Source: Franconibacter helveticus LMG 23732
Lineage (GTDB): Bacteria > Pseudomonadota > Gammaproteobacteria > Enterobacterales > Enterobacteriaceae
Assembly: GCF_000463115.2 (NCBI RefSeq)
Contig: NZ_AWFX01000051.1
Location: forward strand, 1 to 64,000
DNA: 64,000 nt
Direction of reading: 5' to 3'
Positions 27,490 to 38,868 of this stretch are shown here, one piece after another (position 1 is the first letter of the stretch; each line of letters begins with the position of its first letter). Below the pieces are notes generated by a model that was not told the origin of the DNA, did not search any database, and worked only from the letters and a program-made list of their open reading frames with translations. The translations under genes and the position numbers were made by a program.

Positions 27490-28197
27490 CGCCAGCTGCG
27501 GGTGAACAATCTGGCTGCTGATAGGCTTGCTGACCACGTAATTGCCGTTAGAGACGGAAACCACCGGCGGCTGACGAGTCATGGCGAAGTAATCGTAGCC
27601 CGGCTTTAACTGCTTCCAGAAGTTGATGTAGTACGAGTACTTGTGGCGCTCCATGTTGGCGTCGGTCATGCGGAACGGGTAGATGCTTATCTGCACGCGA
27701 GGCTGGCCGAACACCAGCGCGCCGGTCACGAACTGGAAAATCTCGTCGATGTTCTTGTCGGTCATGGCGTAGCAACCCACAGACACGCAGGCGCCGTGGA
27801 TCATTAAATATTTCCCTTCATAACCGTGAGCGCGGTCAAAGGCGTTCGGAAAGCCGATGTTGATAGCCTTATAGAAGCGGCTGTCTGGCTTAAGCTGCGG
27901 ACGTTCAACGGTATAAAACCCTTCCGGGCTTTTAAAATCGCCCTGGCGCTGTTTCGGGCCCAGGCCGCCGGAGTAATTACAGATTTTGTAGCTGTCGAGC
28001 AGTTGATACTGTTCGCCCATCTTCACGTAGAGATCCAGCGTGCGCTCTTCTTTGAAGATCTGGATATACACTGGCGAACCCATTAACTGCTGTTTTAGTT
28101 CTGATTTGATGGGGGTATTACTGTCGCTGCTGAGCAAACTGGCAAATGACATGCACGGCATCAGGAGCATTGCAAGAAACAATGCAATTTTACGCAT
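27460..28197 (-). CDS. yafK: L,D-transpeptidase-family protein YafK (DpaA)
   Basis: A 245-residue periplasmic protein with a signal peptide (residues 1-19, [13 protein letters not shown]). The YkuD domain carries the catalytic motif [12 protein letters not shown]. The E. coli homologue (YafK, also DpaA/LdtF) detaches Braun lipoprotein from peptidoglycan instead of making crosslinks. It converges with yafJ and overlaps it by 30 bases. About 260 bases without a gene follow upstream, towards 28457. Confidence 0.93.
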   Translation of the reverse strand: MRKIALFLAMLLMPCMSFASLLSSDSNTPIKSELKQQLMGSPVYIQIFKEERTLDLYVKMGEQYQLLDSYKICNYSGGLGPKQRQGDFKSPEGFYTVERPQLKPDSRFYKAINIGFPNAFDRAHGYEGKYLMIHGACVSVGCYAMTDKNIDEIFQFVTGALVFGQPRVQISIYPFRMTDANMERHKYSYYINFWKQLKPGYDYFAMTRQPPVVSVSNGNYVVSKPISSQIVHPQLASNYTLPKAE

Positions 28198-28456
28198 ACT
28201 GCTTATTTCCTTGATAAATCTGTAACTATGCCAGGACGGCGAGAGTACCCAAAATAAGACTATTCTGTCTCGGGAGCGCTCACATTAGCACCGCTGTTAT
28301 TTTTCGCAAGCGCTGACTTCAGCGTTTACATTTAAGTTTTACTTAAGCCCCTAACGCGCTTCGTAATGTGACCGAAAGTTTCTCTGAAGGTTCTGCAATA
28401 CGTCTGGCTGAAGCGGATACATCACGCCGCCGGAGCGGGGCGGCGGCGCGTTATTT

Positions 28457-29323
28457 TTAGCTTTTCCGGGCGCTGAACTGGCTCGGCGCATCCACCATCA
28501 CGCCATCGGCATTCAGCTCCGCCGCTTTCTGGTAATCCTGCGGCGAGTTGACGCCAAAAAAGATAATGTGCGCGTCGCCATGCGAGCGGAAACAGTCCAC
28601 TGCTTCTTTATCCCAGGTGAGCGTGGCGGGCGAAACGCCTTCGCCCAGCGTGAATTTTTCCACCACTTCGACCTTGCGGTTCAGCTCAAGGCCGTACCAG
28701 CGCGGCTGCTCGGCGGCGGCAGGCGGCGGACACTGGTGCGAAAGCGAAACGTTAGCCAGCCGGGTGCGGGTTTCGCTGCGGGTGACAAAGCGCGGCACAG
28801 CGGCGGGCAGGGCGCTGATATAGCGATCCTCGGTGGAGTAAACCCGCACGCGCCCGAGGCTTTGGGTTTTCTCCAGCACCGCCAGCAGCCGTTTCCCCAT
28901 CTCATCCGGCGCGGCGTCCGGCGATTTAATGTCGAGGTAAAAAGGCGTCTGCGGCCATTTTTGCAGCACGGCTTCAAGCGTTGGGATGGTCGCGCCTTTG
29001 TCGCGCCACGGGTGCGCGACGTCGCCCCATTTCCAGCCTGCGTCGATGCGGGCAAGCTGCGCAGCGGTGAAGCGGGAAACCGGACCGCTGCTGTTGGTCA
29101 GCGTGCTTAAATCGCTCGGCCGGTAAAGCACCGGCACGCCGTCTTTGCTGAGCTGCACCGTCACCCATATCGCGTCGGCGCGGTTTTTCAGCGCCAGTTC
29201 GATGGCGGGCAGGGTGTTTTCCGGCGCGTCGCCGGTGCCGCCCCGGTGGGCTATCAACTGCGGGCTGGCGCAGGCGCTAAACGCGGCGGCGAGCAACAGC
29301 CCGGTAAGTGAAACGCGAATCAT
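28457..29323 (-). CDS. GDPD-like protein, probably catalytically dead
   Basis: A 288-residue protein with a signal peptide (about 1-19, cleaved after AFSACA or a possible lipobox FSAC) and a glycerophosphodiester phosphodiesterase barrel: IAHRGGTGDAPENTLPAIE at the N-terminus. The metal-binding E-x-D of the family is replaced (AIWVTVQLSKDG) and the second catalytic His is Arg (VLYRPSDLS). LDIKS stands where EIK is usual. It may therefore bind and not cleave, or act on another substrate. It is not in this place in E. coli. Confidence 0.72.
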   Translation of the reverse strand: MIRVSLTGLLLAAAFSACASPQLIAHRGGTGDAPENTLPAIELALKNRADAIWVTVQLSKDGVPVLYRPSDLSTLTNSSGPVSRFTAAQLARIDAGWKWGDVAHPWRDKGATIPTLEAVLQKWPQTPFYLDIKSPDAAPDEMGKRLLAVLEKTQSLGRVRVYSTEDRYISALPAAVPRFVTRSETRTRLANVSLSHQCPPPAAAEQPRWYGLELNRKVEVVEKFTLGEGVSPATLTWDKEAVDCFRSHGDAHIIFFGVNSPQDYQKAAELNADGVMVDAPSQFSARKS

Positions 29324-29433
29324 ACTTTTCTCCCTTAATCCTTTAGATTCATAACGCTAACGACGATCCTTGTTATCACAGTTTTATGACAGCGAATGGC
29401 GGGCGGTTGCCGCCGCGCCCATTTTTTGCCAGA

Positions 29434-29449
29434 CTGTATGCACATACAG
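29434..29449. promoter_or_regulatory. LexA box of dinB
   Basis: CTGTATGCACATACAG is a fully palindromic CTGT-N8-ACAG SOS box, lying 15 bases before the dinB ATG. It shows that dinB belongs to the LexA regulon here. Confidence 0.93.
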
Positions 29450-29463
29450 TGTGGGGCTTCGCG

Positions 29464-30519
29464 ATGCGTAAAATCATTCATGTCGATATGGACTGCTTTT
29501 TTGCGGCTGTCGAGATGCGCGACAATCCGGCCCTGCGCGATATTCCGCTCGCCATCGGCGGCAGCCGCGAGCGGCGCGGCGTTATCAGCACCGCGAATTA
29601 TCCGGCGCGAAAATATGGCGTGCGCAGCGCCATGCCTACCGCCATGGCGCTAAAACTTTGCCCGCACCTGACGCTGCTGCCGGGGCGCTTTGAGGCTTAT
29701 AAAGAAGCTTCCGCGCATATCCGGGAGATCTTCTCGCGCTACACCTCGCTGATTGAACCGCTGTCGCTTGACGAAGCCTATTTAGACGTTACCCACAGCC
29801 CGCACTGCTACGGCTCCGCCACGTTAATGGCGAAAGCGATCCGCCAGACCATTTTCGACGAGTTACAGCTCACCGCCTCGGCGGGCGTCGCGCCGGTGAA
29901 GTTTCTCGCCAAAATCGCCTCTGACCTTAACAAACCCAACGGGCAGTATGTGATAACGCCTGATGAGGTGCCGGCATTTCTGCGCACGTTGCCGCTTGGC
30001 AAGATCCCGGGCGTCGGCAAGGTGACGGCGGCGAAACTTGAAAGCCTCGGTCTTCGTACCTGCGAGGATGTGCAGAACAGCGATCTTGCCGTGCTGCTTA
30101 AGCGTTTTGGCAAATTTGGCCGCGTGCTCTGGGAGCGCAGCCAGGGAATCGACGACCGCGAGATAAGCAGCGACCGGCAGCGTAAGTCGGTGGGCGTGGA
30201 GCGCACGCTGGCGGAAGATATTCACGCGTGGCCTGAGTGCGAGGCGATAATAGAGCGGCTTTACCCGGAGCTGGAGCGTCGTCTCGCCGCCGTACAGCCG
30301 GATCTGCGCATCGCCCGCCAGGGGGTGAAGCTCAAGTTCAACGATTTCCAGCTTACGACGCAGGAGCACGTCTGGCCGATGCTCAACAAAGAGGATTTGC
30401 TCGCTACCGCCCGCAAAACCTGGGAGGAGCGCCGGGGCGGGCGCGGCGTACGGCTGGTGGGGCTGCACGTCACGCTGCTCGACCCGCAAATTGAGCGCCA
30501 GCTGGTGCTGGGGCTGTAA
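29464..30519 (+). CDS. dinB: DNA polymerase IV
   Basis: A 351-residue Y-family translesion polymerase, the length of E. coli DinB. Catalytic residues are seen in [12 protein letters not shown] (Asp8) and SLDEAYLDV (Asp103/Glu104). The little-finger domain ends in the beta-clamp-binding motif QLVLGL. The start at [10 protein letters not shown] is chosen because it matches the family and lies just after the LexA box; a reading frame opens earlier but includes the operator. Confidence 0.97.
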   Translation: MRKIIHVDMDCFFAAVEMRDNPALRDIPLAIGGSRERRGVISTANYPARKYGVRSAMPTAMALKLCPHLTLLPGRFEAYKEASAHIREIFSRYTSLIEPLSLDEAYLDVTHSPHCYGSATLMAKAIRQTIFDELQLTASAGVAPVKFLAKIASDLNKPNGQYVITPDEVPAFLRTLPLGKIPGVGKVTAAKLESLGLRTCEDVQNSDLAVLLKRFGKFGRVLWERSQGIDDREISSDRQRKSVGVERTLAEDIHAWPECEAIIERLYPELERRLAAVQPDLRIARQGVKLKFNDFQLTTQEHVWPMLNKEDLLATARKTWEERRGGRGVRLVGLHVTLLDPQIERQLVLGL

Positions 30520-30645
30520 GGCGGGCGAGAGGCGAAATAGCCAGCGTTGCTGCGCCTGTCATCCTTACTCTGGAAGGAAGAGGGGAAAAGCGCATCGGTC
30601 TGCGGCGACGTTTATCTCTGAAACGTAAAAACAAAAAAGGCGGCC

Positions 30646-30669
30646 CGCTGGCCGCCTTTGACGTATTTT
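30646..30669 (-). terminator. pepD terminator
   Basis: AAAGGCGGCC and GGCCGCCTTT form a perfect 10-bp stem with a 4-base loop. On the minus strand it is followed by TTTTTTG, 15 bases after pepD; it may also stop dinB from the other side. Confidence 0.85.
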
Positions 30670-30684
30670 CTTACCTGTTTTCGC

Positions 30685-32142
30685 TTACTTAGCCGGAATG
30701 GCTTTCAGCAGCTCGGTCAGCAGCGTCCAGTACTGGCCCACGCTTTCGATGTGAACCTGTTCGTCCGGGGAGTGCGGGCCGGTGATGGTCGGCCCGATGG
30801 AGACCATGTCCATCTCCGGGTACGGCTTCTTGAACAGGCCGCATTCCAGGCCGGCGTGAATAACCTGAATGTTCGGCGTCTTGTTAAAGAGCTTCTGGTA
30901 GGTTTCGCGCACCAGCGCCATTACCGGGGAAGAGGCGTCTGGCTGCCAGCCCGGGTAGCTGCCTTTGGCGACGGTTTCGGCGCCCGCCAACTGGCCCAGC
31001 GCTTCCAGCGTCTGCACCACATAATCTTTACCGCTGTCGATAAGCGAGCGGATAAGGCAGATGATTTGCGCTTTGTCGGCATCGGTGGTCACCACGCCGA
31101 GGTTCAGGGAGGTTTCCACCACGCCTTTCGCCACGTCGGAGTTACGAATAACGCCGTTCGGCGTGGCGTTCAGCAGGCCGATGAACGCGTCGCGGCTTTG
31201 TGCGGTCAGCGCGCCCAGCTCAGAGGCAGACTGCTCCACCAGCACGGTAATGTTCTTCTCTTTTGCGGACAGCTCGTTGTTCAGCACGTCGAGGTAAGCC
31301 GCGGCGAGGGTTTTCAGCGCGTCGACTTTATCCGCCGGCACCGCCAGGGTGGCGAAGGCTTCACGCGGAATGGCGTTGCGCAGGGTGCCGCCGTTGAGGT
31401 CGATCAGGCGCGCGTCCACCTCTTTCGCGTGAGCAAACAGGAAGCGGGCCAGCAGCTTGTTAGCGTTGCCGAGGCCAAGATGAATATCCGCGCCGGAGTG
31501 GCCGCCTTTCAGCCCTTTTACCGTCAGCTTCAGCGTCTGGTAGCCTGCCGGCACCGCTTCGCGAGTGAGCGCAAGAGTAGTGATGAAATCGATGCCGCCT
31601 GCGCAGCCCATGTAGATTTCACCTTCTTCTTCGGAGTCGGTGTTGATAAGGATGTCGCCCTGAAGCCAGTTCGCCTGCAAACCGAACGCGCCATCCATGC
31701 CCGCTTCTTCGGTCATGGTCAGCAGCACTTCCAGCGGGCCATGCTGTACCGCGTCGTCCGCCAGCACAGCCAGCGCAGAGGCCATGCCTATGCCGTTATC
31801 CGCGCCAAGAGTGGTGCCGCGCGCCTTCACCCATTCGCCGTCAACGTAAGGCTGGATAGGATCTTTGGTGAAGTCGTGAACGGTGTCGTTGTTTTTCTGC
31901 GGCACCATGTCGAGGTGCGCCTGCAACACGACCGGCTTGCGGTTTTCCATCCCGGCGGTGGCCGGTTTGCGGATCAGGATATTGCCCACCTGGTCGCGCT
32001 CAGCAAACAAGCCCTTTTCCTTCGCCCAACCCATGATGTGTTCGGCGAGTTGTTCTTCATGGTAGGAAGGGTGGGGAATAGAGCAGATCTTAGCGAAAAT
32101 ATCCCACAGCGGTTGGGGAGAAAGCTGAGACAGTTCAGACAC
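30685..32142 (-). CDS. pepD: Cytosolic dipeptidase PepD (aminoacyl-histidine dipeptidase)
   Basis: A 485-residue M20 metallopeptidase hydrolysing Xaa-His and other dipeptides. Metal ligands are seen in LQAHLDMVPQ, GADNGIGM, TMTEEAGMDGA and NTDSEEEG. The start is GTG at MSELSQLSP, giving exactly the E. coli length; an upstream ATG adds 16 residues unlike the family. It is divergent from gpt across about 260 bases that hold no gene. Confidence 0.96.
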   Translation of the reverse strand: MSELSQLSPQPLWDIFAKICSIPHPSYHEEQLAEHIMGWAKEKGLFAERDQVGNILIRKPATAGMENRKPVVLQAHLDMVPQKNNDTVHDFTKDPIQPYVDGEWVKARGTTLGADNGIGMASALAVLADDAVQHGPLEVLLTMTEEAGMDGAFGLQANWLQGDILINTDSEEEGEIYMGCAGGIDFITTLALTREAVPAGYQTLKLTVKGLKGGHSGADIHLGLGNANKLLARFLFAHAKEVDARLIDLNGGTLRNAIPREAFATLAVPADKVDALKTLAAAYLDVLNNELSAKEKNITVLVEQSASELGALTAQSRDAFIGLLNATPNGVIRNSDVAKGVVETSLNLGVVTTDADKAQIICLIRSLIDSGKDYVVQTLEALGQLAGAETVAKGSYPGWQPDASSPVMALVRETYQKLFNKTPNIQVIHAGLECGLFKKPYPEMDMVSIGPTITGPHSPDEQVHIESVGQYWTLLTELLKAIPAK

Positions 32143-32401
32143 GTTAAGTCTCCTTGACGACGACCCGGCGAAACCTCGCTGGCGGGTCACAGGTTATCAT
32201 TGGTATGTGCCGCAAGCCTTGCCTGGGCAATGGCCCGAGAATACCACTTTATGCTGCGCCATGCAGACCAGCGCGAGTAAAAACCGGGCCATAGCCGCGC
32301 AAGACTGGTTTTTAGTGCGCCAGATCTCTATAATCTCGCGCAACCTATTTCCCCCCTGAACACTTTTTAAGCCATTTTTTTAACTGGCCGGGACACTTCA
32401 C

Positions 32402-32860
32402 ATGAGCGAAAAATACGTTGTCACCTGGGATATGTTGCAGATCCACGCGCGCAAGCTGGCGAGCCGCCTGCTGCCTGCTGAACAGTGGAAAGGCATAATT
32501 GCTGTCAGCCGCGGCGGTCTGGTGCCGGGCGCGCTGCTGGCGCGTGAACTGGGTATTCGCCATGTCGACACCGTTTGCATCTCCAGCTACGACCACGACA
32601 ACCAGCGTGAAATGAAAGTGCTCAAGCGCGCCGAAGGCGACGGTGAAGGCTTTATCGTGGTTGATGACCTGGTGGACACCGGCGGCACCGCGGTAGCTAT
32701 CCGCGAAATGTACCCGAAAGCGCGTTTCGTCACTATTTTCGCCAAGCCGGCTGGCAAGCCGCTGGTGGATGACTACGTGATCGACATTCCGCAGGACACC
32801 TGGATTGAGCAGCCGTGGGACATGGGCGTGGTGTTTGTGCCGCCGCTGTCTGGCCGTTAA
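32402..32860 (+). CDS. gpt: Xanthine-guanine phosphoribosyltransferase
   Basis: A 152-residue purine salvage enzyme converting xanthine or guanine plus PRPP to the nucleotide. The PRPP-binding motif [14 protein letters not shown] and the N-terminal [16 protein letters not shown] are present. Length is that of E. coli Gpt. A terminator follows at 32882. Confidence 0.97.
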   Translation: MSEKYVVTWDMLQIHARKLASRLLPAEQWKGIIAVSRGGLVPGALLARELGIRHVDTVCISSYDHDNQREMKVLKRAEGDGEGFIVVDDLVDTGGTAVAIREMYPKARFVTIFAKPAGKPLVDDYVIDIPQDTWIEQPWDMGVVFVPPLSGR

Positions 32861-32881
32861 TCGCCATCCTTACGATGTTTT

Positions 32882-32908
32882 ACGCCCGGCATTGCCGGGC
32901 GTTTTGTT
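32882..32908 (+). terminator. gpt terminator
   Basis: ACGCCCGGC and GCCGGGCGT form a 9-bp stem with a short loop, followed by TTTTGTTTTTTT. Confidence 0.9.
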
Positions 32909-32968
32909 TTTTTGACGGGCGGGCGAGTACAATTAGGGTTCCTGTTGTTTTCATGGAGCCAGAAAGCT

Positions 32969-34216
32969 ATGCCGCAGGCCAACCTTAGCGAAACCCTGTT
33001 TAAGCCGCGTTTTAAACACCCCGAAACCTCTACGCTGGTGCGCCGCGTTCAGCACGCCCCCGCGCCGCACATTGAATCCATGCTCGAAGGCAATACGGTG
33101 CCGCACTGGTATCGCATGATAAACCGCGTGATGTGGGTCTGGCGCGGCGTCGACCCGCTGGAAATTCTCGATGTGCAGTCGCGCATTGTGCTGAGCGACG
33201 CCGAGCGTACCGATCCGGCGCAGTACGACACGGTTATCGGCTATCGCGGCGGCAACTGGATCTACGAGTGGTCGAAGCAGGCGATGAACTGGCAGCAGCG
33301 CGCCGCGCAGGAGACCGACGAAGCGCTTATCGGCAAAGCCTGGCTGAAAGCCGCGAACCTTTACAGCATCGCCGCTTACCCGCACCTGAAAGGCGATGAG
33401 CTGGCGGAGCAGGCGCAGGTGCTGGCGAACCGCGCTTACGAAGAGGCCGCCACGCGCCTTTCCGGCGAGCTGCGCGAGCTGGAGTTCGCTATTCCTGGCG
33501 GCGCGCCGATAAACGGCTTTTTGCATCTGCCCAAAGGCGGCAGCGGCCCGTTCCCGACGGTGCTTATCTGCGGCGGGCTCGATTCGCTGCAAAGCGACTA
33601 TTATCACCTCTTTGAACACTATCTGGCGCCGCGCGGCCTCGCCATGCTCACCATCGACATGCCTTCCGTCGGCTTCTCTTCTAAATGGAAGCTCACCCAG
33701 GATTCCAGCCTGCTGCATCAACACGTGCTGAAAAAGCTTGAGGAGCTGCCCTGGGTCGATCACACCCGGGTGGCGGCGTTTGGCTTTCGCTTTGGCGCGA
33801 ATGTGGCGGTGCGGCTGGCCTACCTTGAGGCGTCGCGCCTTAAAGCGGTGGCCTGTCTTGGGCCGGTGGTGCACCAGCTGTTAAGCGACCCGTCGCGCCA
33901 GGGGCAGGTGCCGGAGATGTATATGGATGTGCTGGCAAGCCGCCTTGGCATGTATGACGCCTCTGACAGCGCGCTGCGCGTGGAGCTTAACCGCTATTCG
34001 CTGAAAACCCAGGGACTGCTCGGCCGCCGCTGCCCAACGCCGATGCTCTCCGGCTTCTGGAAAAACGATCCGTTCAGCCCGGAAGAGGAATCACGTTTAA
34101 TCGCCTCGTCATCTGCTGAGGGCAAACTGCTGGAGATTGCCTCCCGGCCGGTGTATAGCAACTTTGACAAGGCGCTCACGGAAATTACCGGGTGGATAAT
34201 TCATAAACTGCGTTAA
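32969..34216 (+). CDS. frsA: Esterase FrsA
   Basis: A 415-residue protein, one residue longer than E. coli FrsA. It has the alpha/beta hydrolase fold (DUF1100), with [17 protein letters not shown] and [13 protein letters not shown] in the position of the nucleophile elbow. FrsA was described as binding unphosphorylated EIIA-Glc and shifting respiration/fermentation; this is debated. The start [13 protein letters not shown] fits the family; a frame opening 19 codons earlier has no support. crl follows after 57 bases. Confidence 0.94.
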   Translation: MPQANLSETLFKPRFKHPETSTLVRRVQHAPAPHIESMLEGNTVPHWYRMINRVMWVWRGVDPLEILDVQSRIVLSDAERTDPAQYDTVIGYRGGNWIYEWSKQAMNWQQRAAQETDEALIGKAWLKAANLYSIAAYPHLKGDELAEQAQVLANRAYEEAATRLSGELRELEFAIPGGAPINGFLHLPKGGSGPFPTVLICGGLDSLQSDYYHLFEHYLAPRGLAMLTIDMPSVGFSSKWKLTQDSSLLHQHVLKKLEELPWVDHTRVAAFGFRFGANVAVRLAYLEASRLKAVACLGPVVHQLLSDPSRQGQVPEMYMDVLASRLGMYDASDSALRVELNRYSLKTQGLLGRRCPTPMLSGFWKNDPFSPEEESRLIASSSAEGKLLEIASRPVYSNFDKALTEITGWIIHKLR

Positions 34217-34273
34217 TTGATTGCTAAATTCCATTAGTTTGGTAAAACAGTTGCTTCACAAAAGGAGATCGCA

Positions 34274-34675
34274 ATGACGTTACCGAGTGGACACCCGAGA
34301 AGCCGATTGGTTAAGAAATTTACTGCCCTGGGGCCGTACATCCGGGAAGAGCAGTGTGAAGGTAACCGCTTCTTTTTTGACTGCCTGGCCGTTTGCGTTA
34401 ACGTGAAGCCTGCGCCGGAGAAGCGTGAGTTCTGGGGATGGTGGATGGAGCTGGAAGGCCATGAAACCGGCTTTACCTACAGCTGGCATTTCGGGCTGTT
34501 TGATAAAGAAGGCAAATGGGTTCCTGGTGTGATTAAAGACACGGAAGTGAACGCGAAGCTTGAGCAGACGTTGCAGAATTTCCATGAAAGGCTGCATCAG
34601 CTGTTAGCTTCTCTGGAATTAACGCTGGAGCCTGCCGAGAATTTCAGCGAGCAACTGCTGAAAAGAACTGCATAA
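34274..34675 (+). CDS. crl: Sigma-S binding protein Crl
   Basis: A 133-residue protein of Crl length. Crl helps sigma-S join RNA polymerase and so promotes stationary-phase and curli genes. The family pattern [27 protein letters not shown] and [18 protein letters not shown] is intact. AAAGGAGATC precedes the ATG. A terminator follows. Confidence 0.96.
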   Translation: MTLPSGHPRSRLVKKFTALGPYIREEQCEGNRFFFDCLAVCVNVKPAPEKREFWGWWMELEGHETGFTYSWHFGLFDKEGKWVPGVIKDTEVNAKLEQTLQNFHERLHQLLASLELTLEPAENFSEQLLKRTA

Positions 34676-34696
34676 TACGCGCCCGAATAAAACACT

Positions 34697-34726
34697 AACC
34701 CCGCCACTGAGCGGGGTTAATTTTTT
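34697..34726. terminator. Terminator between crl and phoE
   Basis: AACCCCGC and GCGGGGTT form an 8-bp stem with a 6-base loop followed by AATTTTTT. It lies 21 bases after crl and may also serve the convergent phoE. Confidence 0.85.
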
Positions 34727-34783
34727 ATCGTAGCCACACGATTTATTTTGAACGCCCTTTATGAAGGACGTTCGGGGTAGTAA

Positions 34784-35854
34784 TCAGAACTGGTAAACCA
34801 CGCCTAAAGCCACAACGTCATCGTTGTTGATATTAAGCGCGTTGTCATCGTCCAGCTGGTTAATTTTGTAATCAACAAACGCAGACATGTTTTTGTTGAA
34901 ATAGTAGGTTGCCGCCACGTCGACATATTTCACCAGATCCACGTCGCCGATGCCGTTTTCAACATCTTTGGCTTTGGACTGCACGTAGCCGATGGACGGG
35001 CGCAGGCCGAAGTCGAACTGGTACTGCGCGACCACTTCAAAGCCCTGGTTTTTGTTCGCGTAGCCGCCCGTAATCGGGGTCATGTTGCGGGTTTCGGCAT
35101 ACGTCGCAGCGAGGTAAAGGTTGTTAGCGTCATACTTCAGGCCGGTTGCCCAGGCTTCAGCGTTATCGCCTTTGCCAAGCGCGGCGGCGCGCTGGGTTTG
35201 CAGACGGTTGGATTTGGTGTACGCGCCGCCAATGCTCACGCCGCTGTCGCCGATAGCGTAGTTCACAGAAGCGCCGAAGCCGTCGCCATTGCCTTTGTTC
35301 GCGGCGCGGCCATCGTTTTCGTTTTTGCCCTGGTATTGCAGGCCGAATTTCAGACCATCAACCAGGCCGAAGAAGTCGGTATTGCGGTAGGTGGCCACGC
35401 CGGTGGTGCGCCCGGTCATGAAGTTATCGGTTTTGATGTAAGCGTCGTCGCCGAATTCCGGGATCATATCGGTGTAAGCGCCGACATCGTACAGGATGCC
35501 GTAGTTACGGCCGTAGTCGATGGAGCCGAGATCCTGGAATTTCAGGCCGGCAAAGGCCAGACGGGTTTTGGTCACGCCAGAAGAGTTATCGCCTTCCGCA
35601 CGGTTAGCGGCAACCTGATATTCCCACTGGCCATAACCGGTCAACTGGTCAGTAATTTGCGTGGCGCCTTTAAAACCTAAACGAATATAAGACTGGTCGC
35701 CGTCAGAAGAATCATTATCGGTGAAATAATGTTCAGCTTTTACGCGGCCGTATAAATCCAGTTTATTTCCGTTCTTGTTATAAACTTCAGCAGCCTGTGC
35801 AGAGGCGGCAGCCATTACGCCAGTGATCACTAATGCCAGAGTACTCTTTTTCAT
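34784..35854 (-). CDS. phoE: Outer-membrane phosphoporin PhoE
   Basis: A 356-residue trimeric general porin with a signal peptide ([21 protein letters not shown], first 21 residues) and a 16-strand barrel ending in the C-terminal Phe (VVYQF). The constriction-loop pattern ([10 protein letters not shown]) and the [27 protein letters not shown] region are family features. Position between crl and proB, and a Pho box upstream, identify it as PhoE and not OmpC or OmpF. It is expected under phosphate limitation. Confidence 0.95.
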   Translation of the reverse strand: MKKSTLALVITGVMAAASAQAAEVYNKNGNKLDLYGRVKAEHYFTDNDSSDGDQSYIRLGFKGATQITDQLTGYGQWEYQVAANRAEGDNSSGVTKTRLAFAGLKFQDLGSIDYGRNYGILYDVGAYTDMIPEFGDDAYIKTDNFMTGRTTGVATYRNTDFFGLVDGLKFGLQYQGKNENDGRAANKGNGDGFGASVNYAIGDSGVSIGGAYTKSNRLQTQRAAALGKGDNAEAWATGLKYDANNLYLAATYAETRNMTPITGGYANKNQGFEVVAQYQFDFGLRPSIGYVQSKAKDVENGIGDVDLVKYVDVAATYYFNKNMSAFVDYKINQLDDDNALNINNDDVVALGVVYQF

Positions 35855-35938
35855 TTTGAAATCCCGATAAGTAAAACGCGCTAATATTCGCGGGCCCGAA
35901 GACCTGTGAAAAAACAAGGAGCGTTTTAACGGTTCAAA

Positions 35939-35956
35939 ATGAAAGATTTATTACAG
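35939..35956 (-). promoter_or_regulatory. Pho box (PhoB site) of phoE
   Basis: On the minus strand CTGTAATAAATCTTTCAT matches the PhoB consensus CTGTCATA-A/T-A-x-CTGTCAT in 16 of 18 positions. It lies 85 bases upstream of the phoE ATG, as in E. coli. Confidence 0.82.
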
Positions 35957-36148
35957 ATTAAGAAAAATTTTAAATTCGCTTAAAAAAATGTAAACGTCAT
36001 AAAAATGTCAATCGGCACCGTTACGCTTGCCGATCCCGCGCAACTTCCGGTGCGCTTTTCCGGGGCAGCAGTTGGCAAGAGAGGCCGCGCCTGTTACAAC
36101 GTCTCTTTGGGTTGAATTTTTCCATTTTCGTTGAAACGGCAGAGAATC

Positions 36149-37252
<1,104 letters not shown>

Positions 37253-37262
37253 GGAGCCAGCA

Positions 37263-38516
37263 ATGCTTGAACAGATGGGCAAAGCCGCCAAAGCGGCTTC
37301 TTACCAGATGGCGCTGCTTTCCTCGCGCGAGAAAAACCGCGTGCTGGAGAAAATCGCCGATTATTTAGAAGCGCAGGCGCAAGAAATCCTGCTTGCCAAC
37401 GAGCAGGATCTGCTGGAAGCGCGCCGCAACGGCCTGAGCGAGGCGTTACTGGATCGCCTGGCCCTTAACCCGCAGCGCCTGCACGCCATCGCGAGCGACG
37501 TGCGCCAGGTCTGCAACCTGGCCGACCCGGTAGGGCAGGTGATAGACGGCGGGCTGCTGGAGAGCGGCCTGCGCATTGAACGCCGCCGCGTGCCGCTGGG
37601 CGTAGTAGGGGTGATTTACGAAGCGCGCCCGAACGTGACGGTCGATGTTGCTTCCCTGTGCCTGAAAACCGGCAACGCCGCCATTCTCAGAGGCGGCAAA
37701 GAGACCTGGCGCACCAACGCCGCCACGGTAAAAGTGATTCAACGCGCGCTGGAAGAGTGCGGCTTGCCCGCCGCCGCCGTACAGGCGATTGAAAGCCCGG
37801 ACCGCGCGCTGGTGAACGAGATGCTGCGCATGGACAAGTACATCGACATGCTGATCCCGCGCGGCGGGGCAGGGCTGCACAAGCTGTGCCGCGAACAGTC
37901 CACCATTCCGGTGATCACCGGCGGCATAGGCGTGTGCCATATTTTTGTCGACGATACAGCGGAGTTCGCCCCGGCGCTGGACATTATCGCTAACGCTAAA
38001 ACCCAGCGCCCGAGCACCTGCAACACCGTTGAGACGCTGCTGGTGCACGAAGCGATTGCGGATCGTTTCCTGCCGGAACTCAGCAACGCGATGAGCGAGC
38101 GCGGCGTAACGCTGCACGCGGACGAGCGTTCACTCGCGCTGTTAAGCAATGGCCCGGCAAAAGCGGTGGCGGTGCAGGCGGAGAACTTCGACGACGAATG
38201 GCTTTCGCTGGACCTGAACGTGAAGCTGGTGAGCGATATTGACGGGGCGATTGAGCATATTCGCGAGCACGGCACCCAGCATTCGGACGCCATCCTCACC
38301 CGCACGCTGCGCAACGCCAACCGCTTTGTGAACGAAGTGGATTCCTCGGCGGTGTATGTGAACGCCTCCACCCGCTTTACCGACGGCGCGCAGTTTGGCC
38401 TGGGCGCCGAGGTGGCGGTGAGCACGCAGAAGCTGCACGCCCGCGGCCCGATGGGCCTGGAAGCGCTGACCACCTACAAGTGGATTGGCTTTGGCGACGA
38501 TACCATTCGTGCTTAA
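37263..38516 (+). CDS. proA: Gamma-glutamyl phosphate reductase
   Basis: A 417-residue NADPH-dependent aldehyde-dehydrogenase-fold enzyme making glutamate semialdehyde from glutamyl phosphate. Seen are [23 protein letters not shown], the catalytic Cys in [14 protein letters not shown] and [22 protein letters not shown]. It is translated just after proB, with which it forms a complex in E. coli. A 9-bp inverted repeat (GGGTGATGC/GCATCACCC, 38526-38576) follows and may help end the transcript. Confidence 0.97.
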   Translation: MLEQMGKAAKAASYQMALLSSREKNRVLEKIADYLEAQAQEILLANEQDLLEARRNGLSEALLDRLALNPQRLHAIASDVRQVCNLADPVGQVIDGGLLESGLRIERRRVPLGVVGVIYEARPNVTVDVASLCLKTGNAAILRGGKETWRTNAATVKVIQRALEECGLPAAAVQAIESPDRALVNEMLRMDKYIDMLIPRGGAGLHKLCREQSTIPVITGGIGVCHIFVDDTAEFAPALDIIANAKTQRPSTCNTVETLLVHEAIADRFLPELSNAMSERGVTLHADERSLALLSNGPAKAVAVQAENFDDEWLSLDLNVKLVSDIDGAIEHIREHGTQHSDAILTRTLRNANRFVNEVDSSAVYVNASTRFTDGAQFGLGAEVAVSTQKLHARGPMGLEALTTYKWIGFGDDTIRA

Positions 38517-38562
38517 CTAAGGGCAGGGTGATGCAAAAACAGGCGGTTGAAACCATACCGTA

Positions 38563-38591
38563 TTGACGCATCACCCGCTTTTGCTTACCCT
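38563..38591 (+). promoter_or_regulatory. Possible promoter of thrW
   Basis: TTGACG (38563-38568), a 17-base spacer and TACCCT (38586-38591) lie 40 bases before the tRNA. The -10 element is weak. The -35 overlaps the right arm of an inverted repeat (38526-38534 with 38568-38576), which may be the proBA terminator. Confidence 0.4.
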
Positions 38592-38630
38592 TTTACACCG
38601 TGCTTCACGTTCGTGAACACCTCTCTCAGG

Positions 38631-38706
38631 GCCGGTATAGCTCAGTTGGTAGAGCAGCGCATTCGTAATGCGAAGGTCGTAGGTTCGACTCCTATTACCG
38701 GCACCA
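38631..38706 (+). tRNA. thrW: tRNA-Thr (anticodon CGT)
   Basis: A 76-base tRNA with encoded CCA. Acceptor arm GCCGGTA pairs with TACCGGC, the anticodon loop is TTCGTAA and the T-loop is GTTCGACTC. It lies after proA, exactly as thrW in E. coli, where CP4-6 is inserted. Its 3' end is the attachment site of the satellite that follows, which restores the tRNA on integration. Confidence 0.97.
38690..38706 (+). repeat. attL of the satellite
   Basis: TCCTATTACCGGCACCA, the last 17 bases of thrW, is repeated exactly at 50391-50407. It is the core at which the tyrosine integrase acted. Confidence 0.92.
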
Positions 38707-38820
38707 TCAGCAAGTAATCTCAAGTCAACACAAGTCAATAAAAGCCTTAATTATCAACTATAAAATCCCATCCTTAGTCATTTGACGTCAACCCATATCG
38801 CTTGAAATCAACAAGCTGTT

Positions 38821-38868
38821 GGGGGCACAATCAGGGGCATGTTCGTTCGGTCTAGGAAATGTGCCCCC
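38821..38868. promoter_or_regulatory. Left GGGGCA repeats, candidate integrase arm sites
   Basis: GGGGGCA at 38821 and AGGGGCA at 38833 start 12 bases apart; an inverted TGCCCCC lies at 38862-38868, just before the int ATG. A matching pair with the same 12-base spacing lies near attR (50313 and 50325). They may be integrase arm-type sites and could also let the integrase repress its own gene. The CAAGTCAA pair at 38721 and 38731 is a second candidate. Confidence 0.5.

Noticed and set aside
30658..32157. 499-codon frame opposite pepD
   Set aside because: Antisense shadow; the pepD frame matches E. coli PepD end to end.
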